From the NCBI GenBank assembly GCA_029959195.1, contig CP114126.1, forward strand, positions 1,302,001-1,366,000: a stretch of DNA of 64,000 bases, written 5' to 3'. The position numbers and the translations under genes are program-made. Positions 10,207-19,524 of this stretch are shown here, piece after piece (positions within the stretch are counted from its first letter, which is position 1; each line of letters begins with the position of its first letter). The notes beneath the pieces were generated by a model. The model ran no database searches. It saw only the letters and a program-made list of their open reading frames with translations, and had not been told where the DNA came from. This DNA is from Dictyophora rubrovolvata (Eukaryota; Basidiomycota; Agaricomycetes; Phallales; Phallaceae).

Positions 10207-11767
10207 TAGTTACTTCCGTAGATTCTACCACTCGACAAACGGAACTTGGGTCGACTGCAAGTGCAACTTTCCTTGACGATATTACCCTTCCGTCCTTAAT
10301 TACTGTTCGTTCAATGCTAGGGTTCAAGACCAGGGACTGGATTGATCTGTTTCCGTGTACAATCAACAAATCTGCCGGATCTCCTTTCTTTGCAACCAAA
10401 GACTGTGCGTGTCTTATACCCACCGCCCTTTTTGAGGTATTCGATACCGATTCCTGCAACTGGTCAAAAAAAATTGTTTGTCTTAATCTGGATAAATATA
10501 CTTCACATATAATATATTGCAACTTTCTGCCAGTCCTGTTTGGAATATGGCTACGCCAAACGTACATAACGCTACTGGATCCGCTGAACCTTGCGGAGTG
10601 AATGCGTTCCCTATGTTGTTTATCGACATTCCTACGTCTAAATCATATTTCGCAGTCATATCTGGCACGTGCAACGTCCCTCTTGGTCCAGGCCGCTTTT
10701 CACGGCCTAACATGTATATGTCTGTTTGTGGTAGTCCTATGAAGGTTATAGGTAGGTCACCTATCGCTTCTCTCAGCTTGGCAAATTCTCCTGGAGTGAA
10801 TAAACACAATCGAGAGGCATGTCCAATAACAATACGTTTATCTTGCATACGTTCAACCCAGCCCAATCTCTTGGCAACATCAATAACGTGATATATCATG
10901 GGTGACACATTGGGATCTAGATTATAATCTAGATGAAAATCGATATGGAGGCAGTTTTCCATTGCAAGCTCAAAGACGTAATTAATGTTCCGCAGAGCCT
11001 TGTCAAGCGACGGTTCAACATATGGTGCAGAACCAATGGCCGAGATTCCCTCTCTTTTCACGGCTTCTCGAAGGAGGGTATAGTTATCCGAAGGTTCAAT
11101 ATCCGAGGCTAACGTGAAAAGCGGGTCCTGGGCAAATACTATAGCCAGCAATTTGATTAGCTGTCTAGATGCAGACTGCAAACGGGCAAAGCCAACCTGC
11201 TACTCCTATATCGCAAATTTCTCCGAGTTCTTTTTTGAGTTGTAGCCCAACATCAAGACATACGGACCGGACGATTCTGTCTACCTCGACATGGGCACGC
11301 ATCGCTGTTACACCATATTTGACGCTCTCCAAAATAAGATCTCTACCGCGAACAACAAGACCTTCGTACGTATACGAAGCTTTAGCTTCTGACGTCACTT
11401 GCAAAGCTTCTTGAAAGGACCTGTATTAACTCGTGAGCTTTGTTCGCTCGTTATCAACGTTCTTACCCGGAAACCAGTTGTTTGCATTCATTTAATATAT
11501 TGCATTTGTCCAAGTGGACATGAGAATGACACAGCCTGGCGAAAACGAAGCAGGTAGGGTCAACTATCGAGCCTTACTTTCGGACAGTTTGACTTACGAG
11601 GGTAAAAGCAGTCCTCCACTTCCGTCTATATGCTTTACATGTGGGTTATGAATTAAACGGGAGGATTCGGCGCGGACTTCATCGATCTTACCCCCTTTGC
11701 AAATTACGTCGTAAAGTTGTGTACTATCTCCCGTCGGAAGGAGCACGTTGTGAATGGCTAGTGTCAT
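10196..11767 (-). CDS. Cytosine deaminase-like metal-dependent amidohydrolase
   Basis: The start ATG at 11767 begins MTLAIHNVLLPTGDS. An exon join gives GGLLLPS-LCHSHVHLDKC, where HSHVHLDK supplies metal ligands. Further blocks: GVTAMRAHVEVD (about 11290), LHIDFHLDYNLD (about 10925), IVIGHASRLC (about 10830), then LPITFIGLPQTDIYMLGR and DVGMSINNIGNAFTPQGSAD. The C-terminus after the last intron looks like the closing strand domain of amidohydrolases (GDPADLLIVHG). Stop TGA is at 10196-10198. The family includes bacterial cytosine/isocytosine deaminases; the true substrate of this fungal branch is not readable from sequence, so only deaminase or amidohydrolase activity is inferred. It converges on and overlaps RSA3. 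Confidence 0.85.
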
Positions 11768-12295
11768 CGGGGAACTCGTTAGCGTCTATCTGTGCACCGG
11801 ATGAAGATTTTTGGTATTGCGTAGGATCGGGTTTATTTTCAATATATGCACGTTTTTTTTTTCAAAAAAAAATTCTCATGCTAGCGTAAAGATGCACGGC
11901 TTCGTGATGAAATCCCTAATGACACGCATATTACTCTAAAAAAAAACGGGTTTCAGAAGGGTCGTCAACGTGTTCGTCGGGAAGTTAATTACTAGTCTTT
12001 TGCATACAGAGCAAGATCATTTGGCAGACAATACAGCACGGTACGTCTTACAAATGCTACACAACAGATCGGGGATAGCCCCGAGACTATTCTAAACGTG
12101 GAATTTATAAAGGGAGAGCGGTTGAACGGCCCTCGATGAACATAACTAACAACATATAGTGGTAGTCATTTCATCTGGTCTGGCATAGTACACAGTATAC
12201 GGTCTGCGGTTGAAGGCAGACGAACGTTATACCGACACGAAAAGCTGGCAGACTGAGAAGAAAAGGAATCGGATGCGATGTTTTTTTTTTTGCCC
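11768..12295. other. Intergenic, 528 bp, no gene seen
   Basis: This stretch lies between the amidohydrolase start and the NEP1 stop. It should hold the amidohydrolase promoter and the NEP1 3' end. A T-rich run (about 11850-11870) and A/T homopolymers are present. I found no open frame with family features and no RNA gene. Confidence 0.5.
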
Positions 12296-13837
12296 TTAGA
12301 CTATGTCCCAAAGGTCTTCTAATGCACAACAAAACTAACATTCATTAGGGTTGGCTTTGCACGCTGAATGACTTGAATATAATTTAATTACCTTTCCACA
12401 CGCAACCTAGGAAAAGAGGGATGTTAGAACTAAATTGAGCAACTTGAATGAAAGAAGAACGCGTACAGAAGCACTCAGAGCGTAATTGCTGATGGAAATT
12501 TTTTCGTCTACAATACCATCCGCGAAGTCGTCGCGTCTAAAAAAATAAACGAGATCGATGAGGAAGCTCAAACAAAGTGTGTCTCCTTAGAAACTCACCC
12601 TCGTGCCATTGCACCGACAAATACGGCAATGGAATGTGTCTGAGGTAGCGTGGGAAGATATTGAGATAAACGAACCGGTTGGGCATCTCCTGATAAAGCT
12701 TAATATAAATGCAGATTAGATTTGGAAGATCTGTGGGCTAATAAAACAGGAACACACTGATTTTATGAGTATTGGGAGGAAGATGATCTGTGACGGGGTT
12801 CTAAGTTAAGTGATCAGCTACAATGTATAGTGGATGAGCGGCATATAGTTCGTGTACCTTGATAACTTTGAGAAGTTTTTCCGAGCCACTAACCCCACGA
12901 ATGCTCAATTTGTGGAGTAATTGGACTGAAAGAAAGAAAGAAAGAAGGAATGTAATTCAAGCGAAATTTGCATCGATGTCGGCTAGAGTTTGCTTACCCA
13001 TCAGTCCACCGAAACGCTTAAAGGTTCTGGGAATGCGAACATGTGGGTTTACTTCGATGAGAACACCACGTGCCGTATGTATATAGATCTGTAGAAGACC
13101 AGCTTTGTTTAATGGTGAATCGAGAAGAGTCAACAAGCACTGGATGTCATGATGAACGAAAAGATTTGTGCAGGTAAAAAGTGGTGGACTACCTGATGTG
13201 TAATATCTGGACGAGCATCTGCGATATCTCGACCGGTTTTTGCCAATATACCTTGATGATCGTCACAGTTTAGTAAAGCATACTTGGCTTCACCAGCAGA
13301 TTTTGAGCCAGGCCGACCACTAGATGTGCCAACACGATAGACCTCTAGACAAGCGTTTTCGAGAACGACGATCAAACGGCGGGTGCCTGCACGCTGGACT
13401 GGAGTACGAGGGATGGAAGGTTGAATGGGTAGCATAGCTGGGTTGGCTGGACGGGGGTTAGGGAAGGCAGAGGCAGACAGAATCTTTTTAGGGAGAGGGC
13501 GAGTTGGACGGTCTTGCTTGACGTCCATGTCGACGCTGGAGGAGATGCCGCTCCATTCTTCAGAGTCTATAACGACGTTTTCATCGTTTTCTTTTTTCAA
13601 TTCAATAACTGCGTCGTGGTGGAGGTGATCATCGTGTTCGTCGTCCTCGTCCTCGTCGTCATTAGCGTTGTGTGTTGTGCGTGAGTGCCTAGGCGGAGAA
13701 TGTTTATCACGTTCCATGCTGTGAGGACGTCGTTTCTGGGCTCTAAGTATATGTTCTTCTGCAGCTGGGTCTTCGACGAACGAGGAGGAATGGCGTCTTC
13801 TCCTGCTTGACTGGGGCTGAACAGCAGAGAGAACCAT
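12296..13837 (-). CDS. EMG1: rRNA pseudouridine N1-methyltransferase NEP1/EMG1
   Basis: Start [19 protein letters not shown] at 13837; the first ~150 residues are basic and acidic low-complexity sequence including Asp/Glu/His repeats, an N-terminal extension relative to yeast. The SPOUT methyltransferase core begins [17 protein letters not shown], then [20 protein letters not shown] and ARPDITHQ. Downstream exons read [18 protein letters not shown]-like sequence and [21 protein letters not shown]. The end [17 protein letters not shown] is assembled from a 15-base exon (12392-12406) and a final exon; TAA at 12296-12298. NEP1 methylates a pseudouridine of 18S rRNA and is essential for 40S assembly in the nucleolus. 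All core motifs are present. Confidence 0.94.
12392..12406 (-). other. 15-base microexon of NEP1 (VACGK)
   Basis: The minus strand shows CCTAG, then GTTGCGTGTGGAAAG, then GTAATT: an acceptor, 15 coding bases in phase 0 and a donor. Reading it restores SASVACGKFCCALE, the conserved NEP1 C-terminus. Skipping it would delete five residues without changing frame. Confidence 0.8.
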
Positions 13838-14205
13838 TGTTGCAGTATTTGGGAAGGATGTGGTTGAACACGGGGGAAGAAAAGAGAGTGGGTAATAATG
13901 AGATTTGGGGGGGATTTGTCACCGTGGTGATAATCGTAGCGTAGCGGTAATAAACGAAAAAAAGGAATGAGGAGGAATGAGACGTAAAAGGGACAGAAGG
14001 CACCGATGCTTACCGGCGGCGAAATGAGTATATGAACCACACACACACAAACAGCTGTTTTGCAATTTGGAGTCACCGAGTTACTAATTCCGTGCTTATG
14101 TAACAATCTCCGACGGTGCCGAAGCTGAGCCTTGTACTGGCACTGAAACTTGACTGAAACACTCCATACACATCCGCTGTCTTCATAAGCCCGTGGTGTT
14201 TGGGA
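13838..14205. other. Divergent NEP1/SCO1 promoter region, 368 bp
   Basis: This gap lies between two outward-reading starts. It contains a CA/GT run near 14039-14050. The longer open frames crossing it on the minus strand are low-complexity continuations of NEP1 antisense or other frames and have no family features. No clear TATA box was identified. Confidence 0.4.
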
Positions 14206-15355
14206 ATGCGCGGCCAGCTATTGTTCCTTTTACCGTCAAGAATAGCACCGTCTCGTCCGACATGTCTTCGATTGCCAGCAGCTCCGAAAATTCAATGGCG
14301 GCATTATTCAACGCAATATTCCAGACAAGCCGTGCGCGACAGAGAGGCCGTTGGGGTACGCAGCTACCTCCCACCCGACAAAGGGAGTGAATCAATTTCT
14401 TCTTCTTCTTCTAGGTTTTTACTCCCAAGGCCGCTCTTCTTCTCGTCGTTACAGGAGCAGGACTGCTGTTTTATTTTGATCGGGAAAAAAAGAGAATCAA
14501 CGAAGAAAAAGGTGAATTCCGTTTTTGAGCACTCAAAAAAGAAAACAATAACCAAAGTGAAAAGAAAGGGCTACAGCAAATGCCACGTACGGTCGACCCG
14601 ATGTTGGTGGACCCTTCCAAATGACAGACCATAACAACAAACCCTTTTCAGAAAAGGATTTACTTGGATCGTATTCCCTAGTCTATTTTGGGTTTACGAA
14701 TTGTCCTGACATATGCCCGGACGAATTGGACAAAATGAGTGCAGTGGTTTCAGCTATTGGTCAGTCAAATTGATATTATGACATTCACTTCCAATCCTCC
14801 TTATCTTATACAAACGTTAGAAAAAACTCTTCCCAAAGACTCTCCATTGCGATATGTAAAACCTATATTTATATCAGTAGATCCTGCTCGTGATTCCGTT
14901 GAACAAGTTCAGCGGTATGTACAGGGTATGTATGCGTGCATACCTTAGAACGACCTATTTTTATTTATTTTTTGAGTCATCAACTCCCTGCAGACTTCCA
15001 CCCCCGACTTATAGGCTTAACGGGGACTTATGATGCAGTCAAGGCCATGTGTAAAGTGTATCGCGTTTACTTCTCCAGCCCTCCTCCCAAGGAAGGTGAA
15101 ACGTCTTGTACGACTCCTTCCATATCATATAATTCTGCCTATCAATCGTACTAAAATCATGGTTCAGTAGGACAAGATTACCTTGTGGACCATAGCATCT
15201 ATTTTTACCTCATGGATCCTGATGGACTTTTTGTGCAGGCGTTTGGAAAAAGCAATACAGCGGAGGAAGTAACCGAACGCGTCTTGCAGGAAATTGAAAA
15301 ATGGAATAAGGGAGAGCGAGCTGAAGAGCGTTATGCTCATCAAATCCGAAAATGA
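14206..15355 (+). CDS. SCO1: SCO1, copper chaperone for cytochrome c oxidase
   Basis: Start ATG 14206 (MRGQLLFLLPSRIAPSRP) gives an arginine-rich presequence with RHYSTQYS, typical of matrix import. Exon 2 encodes FTPKAALLLVVTGAGLLFYF, the single inner-membrane helix. After the next intron (acceptor near 14578) the thioredoxin-like domain starts ANATYGRPDVGGPFQMTD. The copper motif CPDIC in FTNCPDICPDELDKM and the distal histidine in LVDHSIYFYLMDPDG are present. The C-terminus is KWNKGERAEERYAHQIRK, TGA at 15353-15355. Five introns were inferred from frame and GT-AG ends. It acts in the intermembrane space, loading Cu onto Cox2. Confidence 0.95.
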
Positions 15356-15621
15356 TTTTACTGGTGACTGAAACAAGACGTCTTACTGTAAACCACCACT
15401 CTGTGCGCTAATTAGTACCTTGTACGATAAAAAAGTTTCAAACTTGCTGCTCGCCAAAACCTAAAATATACCTAACTTGAAGCTTAAATATACATACTCG
15501 GATACTTCAAGTGTATTTATACTATAGCTATGGGACTCGTCACTCGGAGGAATCTTTGTAAGCGCGCGCCAAACAGTGGTAAGTTTTGAATTTCCTTTCG
15601 TCACTGTACCTTTATCTTTTC

Positions 15622-16223
15622 ATGGATGATTTTGAGACAAAATTGAAGAAGCGGACTCCGAAAAGTAAACACACAAAGTTTCCTGTGGTCGGTGCAATTC
15701 TCTCGTAATATATATGCAGCTTCAACATCATTTTCTCGGCAGGCTCGTATAAAGAAAATTATGCAAAAAGATGACGATGTGGGAAAAGTTGCTCAAGCCA
15801 CTCCAATAGTGATCTGTTCGTGCTTTCTCAATCATCCCGGCCAACAATCTCACCTCCACCTAGCTAAAGCCCTTGAATTGTTTTTGAGCAATATGGTGAA
15901 CGAAGCATGTAAAGTAACAATGGCTAGGAATGCCAAACGCGTCGAGCCATATCATTTGTGAATGCCTTTCATTTCAATTCATTACTATGGAAAATTACAA
16001 CTCAGTTCGACTGTATAGAAAACATGCTATTCTTCATACGCCCCTTCTCGACTTCTTGAAAGAGCTCGTGGAAGCAGTTCCCGATCCATCCAACGGTGGT
16101 ACAATAGACGAGAGCGAAGTCGCTCCGAAGAAAAGAACGCGCGGCAAAGGTAAAGGCAGGGCAAAAATGGGCGACGACGCAGCTAGAGAAGGGGATGAAG
16201 AGAGTGAAGATGAAGATGAATAA
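15622..16223 (+). CDS. NC2-alpha (DRAP1/BUR6), TBP-binding corepressor subunit
   Basis: Start [20 protein letters not shown] at 15622. Introns split the histone fold: V-|[38 protein letters not shown] and [18 protein letters not shown]. This is the NC2-alpha histone-fold sequence, which pairs with NC2-beta (DR1) and binds TBP on DNA to block TFIIA/TFIIB. The tail is basic then acidic ([13 protein letters not shown] ... [11 protein letters not shown]), TAA at 16221-16223. The histone fold is highly conserved and complete. The gene converges on CENP-C with only 20 bp between stops. Confidence 0.95.
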
Positions 16224-16243
16224 CGTATTGCCGCAGTTGTATT

Positions 16244-17747
16244 CTATTCTGGTGTTTGCGCACGCGGAACAGTCGAGGCCCTCGGTCGTATAATGGAAGG
16301 CGTGGCTACTTCGTTAGCGGGTACCTTGCGTGCTTGAGCGAAGAATAGCTTTACGTCACGAGAAGATATGTTCTTGATATAATACTGATTACCTACAATT
16401 TGTACGATAAATTGCAATTATATTTAAAGAGCCAAGGAAGGAAACTTACCACGCGGAACCATGAAAGAACCTCCAGTGGCAAGAACAAAACTTGTACGGT
16501 GGACTTTACACTCAATAGCCCCCTCTACAACGTAAAATATCTGTTAATAATGTCAGCCTTTTTCATCGTTCATCAGCATCATATATGACCCACGTAGGTA
16601 TTATCCTTGGTAGGCTTAGTAGGCTTCTCAGCACCAGGGGGAATCACTAGATGGCCTGCAGCAACGAAGTCGCCATCTCCAAAAATCTTGTGAAAAAAGT
16701 ACTCGTATCCCTGGGCAGGTTTAGGACTGACCATCCGAGCGGGGTATGCAACGCCTAACCAAAGCGAAGCCAATTAGATATATAATCAAAGAATTACTTG
16801 TTCTCATAGAAAAGCTGCCTACGTCGTTCGACTTCCTCTTTAGATGTCCAATCTATAATGACACCAGTTGACGGCGTCGCGTCATCCCATCCCAATTCGG
16901 GATTATCAACTTCTATTATACGTACTTCTTCCCGTATTGGAGGAGACGAAGGCGTGCTTTTGCTGCGGGGTTTGCGCGTGCCCCGCTTACGTCTTTTAGT
17001 CCCCAAAGGCTCCGTGTCAGGTTTTGGTATAGTGATTATTTCCTTGATGACGGGAACGGCGGATCTCCCGTTTTCTCGCCGTCCCCAAACGACTCGCTCT
17101 TGACGCCAGTACTCCAACGGTGGGTAATGTCGACGCTTACTACGGCGAAGACTTGTAGCTTCTTCATCATCATCGTCATCAATGAATTCCGCCAATTGCC
17201 TAGCTTTCTTCGGTCGTTTGGGGCGTACTGTTTCATGCGTCTCTTGGATTTCAGCAACCTCCGGGACAACAGCCTCTTCGTCACCCGCAGCTTCTTGTAA
17301 ACTCGGATCTGGATCGAGAAAGTCTTGTTGTTCGAGGAAGTCCTGGTGATCATGGGAATCTCGGGATTCAGGAGGATCTTCAGGCTCGTCGAGGTCCTGG
17401 GGCTCACGAAAGTCTTCAGACTCATGTAAGTCTTGGGGTTGATAGAACTCTTCGCTGTCTTCTTCATCATTATCTTCGTCCGGAAACGATGTTCTTGTTC
17501 TTGCTTTGAAAGTTGGCTTTGGCCTGTGTCCGTTCGTGTATGCTTGATCCATCATTTGATCGAAATGCTCGAAACCGCCGGAATCTCTAGACACTGTCTT
17601 GATATGTCGACCCGTCCTCCTGCAGAAACATAAGATTAGAATGACCATATTACAGGCTAAATTTACAGCTTACTTCCCATGCTGCAAATCGTCTCCACGA
17701 AAAGGAAGATGACCTCTCGGTGAGCCTCTTTTGACCGAGAACTTCAT
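16244..17747 (-). CDS. CENP-C/Mif2 inner kinetochore protein
   Basis: Start MKFSVKRGSPRGHLPFRGDD at 17747; a short intron follows, then RTGRHIKTVSRDSGGFEHFD. The middle is acidic with imperfect repeats of the form DL-EPQD/DF-EPQD (about 17300-17450). The CENP-C motif is RRSKRRHYPPLEYWRQERVV (about 17140-17080), which binds the CENP-A nucleosome. The C-terminal cupin dimerisation domain follows in several exons: FHKIFGDGDFVAAGHLVIPP and NYYIKNISSRDVKLFFAQAR-like sequence, ending at TAG 16244-16246. At under 500 residues it is shorter than animal CENP-C and typical of basidiomycete Mif2. It acts at the centromere, linking CENP-A to the outer kinetochore. Confidence 0.92.
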
Positions 17748-17769
17748 TGCAGTGAGGCAAAATGCGTGC

Positions 17770-17892
17770 GTCACGTGTAGTCACACGCCTGTCCAATGCC
17801 CCCCCCCCCCCCACCAAAAATGTAACCGAATGCCCCGGCGGACTTGAGGCGTTGCTGAAAAGTTTAATCCGTATCGACGATATTCCACCAAT
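17770..17892. promoter_or_regulatory. E-box GTCACGTG and CCAAT box upstream of CENP-C
   Basis: GTCACGTG lies at 17770-17777, 23 bp upstream of the CENP-C start, and CCAAT at 17888-17892. GTCACGTG fits RTCACRTG, the bHLH (Cbf1/USF) site that is also the yeast centromere element CDEI. Both are short enough to occur by chance. The HAP complex reads CCAAT in fungi. Function is inferred from position only. Confidence 0.35.
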
Positions 17893-18206
17893 CAGAAGCT
17901 CAGCGCGAGTTCAGTTCCTCCTGGAACAAGACAACTTACCACACACTGAGTTATCCAGCACGCTACCTTAACGTTTCCCATACCATGGTTCGACAAACAC
18001 CAACGGCATCAACGCTTAGAAATAATGGAACACAAAGACGGTTTTATACGGATTTCGTCAACTAGAAGTTATGTCGTAGCGACGTGGGCTGACGAGCCTG
18101 GAACAAGCCGTGCTCAAGTTAATCTCTTTGCGAGTCCGGATCCTTCAAAAATGGCTCCTGACGGGGGGGGTTGGGCTTTTGGATAAAAATGAAGCTCAAA
18201 TAATAA

Positions 18207-18661
18207 ATTTCAATTACTGAAAGAGCAGCAGAGGGATGGTTGTTATATAGCATATTTACCATATACTTCCTTTTCTTCATTCAGAAATTGAGCAACATTT
18301 CAACATGAGAAAATAGTCCAGACGTCTCCCTTCGCGTCGCAGTAGAATCAAAAGGATACCATGGGTACCAATACAAGCTCGAATTGACTTCAGAATAAGC
18401 ATCAGATGACTAGTGCGTTCTCGAAAATGTTTCACTGAAATGTTGAAACACTGACTTTCTTCCTCCAAAAGTCAATTCATACACCCAAAGCATCGAAATG
18501 CAACAATCGTCGTCGATGCCGTATCGTTGGGATTACTGAAACGCTCAACACTAGATTACGCGACCGAGCTTATTGGCAGGAGCTTCTGGGTTATTGACCA
18601 CCCACAGGCTAAAACCGCAGGCTGCGGATGTGGTATCAGCTGGGAAGCCAAATTCTCATGA
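18207..18661 (+). pseudogene. ISA2-type Fe-S assembly protein, decayed
   Basis: Plus-strand segments match a mitochondrial A-type Fe-S scaffold (ISA2) in order: ISITERAAE (18207), KLSNIST-[stop]-ENSPDVSLRVAVES (18290-18350), KGYHGYQYKLELTSE, SDDY, QFIHPKHRNATIVVDAVS and LGLLKRSTLDYATELIG, ending HPQAKTAGCGCGISWEAKFS with TGA at 18659. In-frame TGA (18306-18308) and TAA (18396-18398) sit where Arg and Gln or similar are expected, the donor after ISITERAAE is not GT, and the family Gly-Gly-Cys-His is Lys-Gly-Tyr-His, losing one of three ligand cysteines. A leader at 17985 (MVRQTPTASTLRNNGTQRRF) may be its old presequence. The gene should act with ISA1 in mitochondrial 4Fe-4S synthesis, so a working copy is expected elsewhere. 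Confidence 0.75.
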
Positions 18662-19524
18662 TAGACTAGCCGTTGAGCCCTTTTTTGCCTTTCATTTATG
18701 TTACCATTGTGCACTTTCAATGTACGAGTCATTAGTTCACTGCGAAATAGATCGACCGATTTAATCCGATGTCCCGAATCCCCCATTATGCAACTTGAAA
18801 GAAAAGTCTATGTTTCTGTTTTGGAGATGTAGCGGGTTTTTTTTTCCGGAAGGAGCAACGTGAACAGAGGAAACAAAGCAAAGAATTTCGGGTCAGGTCC
18901 AGGTTGTCGGGATACTTCTGATGAAAAAGCGCAACGGCATTGGGTGTATTAACAGGCGATCTCATCCATCAATCTGTGGCTGAGGTTGTTCATGCATTCA
19001 AGATTCGGGAGTGTTCGGGACTGGCAAGAACTGATGGTATTAATACCGGTCTCAATATTCTAATACGGAAATAGTATACATATCGATGTCGTTCATCCGA
19101 AGTGAGTATGCCAAATATCGGGATTTATTGGAACAACCTAAGACGGCTCAATCAAATCGAAAAGGCCAGAATAAGAAATGGTCAATAGTTGTTAAGCTTG
19201 AATGGCACAGACAAGCGTCCAACAGCAGACCACCCTGAAATTCGAATAGGTTTTTAAAATCAAAAAAAATGTCATACTTTTTACTTTTTGTCTTGTCTTT
19301 CAAGTCCCCTGAAATAATATAGGGTTGACGCGCTATCTGCCGACGAGGAAGAGCCAAATTGGCCAAGGGAAGCCTGACACCCTTTTTCTTAGTTGTATTT
19401 ATCAACAACTGCGCGTGAAGTTATGAACGCGTCACTTGCTGTGATCGCGATGATTTTATTGACAAGGGGTGTATGAAATATGGTGTTTCTCTCACTCCAA
19501 TATACGACCGCCCGCCCGCCCTGA
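18662..19524. other. Unassigned 863 bp between ISA2 relic and RPO41
   Basis: No family was recognised here. A short plus-strand frame starts at 19086 (MSFIRSEYAKYRDLLEQPK, 50 codons) and a minus-strand frame covers 19148-19408, neither with recognisable features. The stretch may be further decayed gene sequence next to the ISA2 relic, and must include the RPO41 3' end. Confidence 0.4.

Noticed and set aside
17762-17971. Plus-strand frame MRASRVVTRLSNAPPPPTK
   Set aside because: It overlaps the CENP-C promoter and a C homopolymer, and does not join to the ISA2 relic in frame.
18031-18186. Small plus-strand frame MEHKDGFIRISSTRSYVVAT
   Set aside because: It is out of frame with the ISA2 blocks downstream and has no recognised family.
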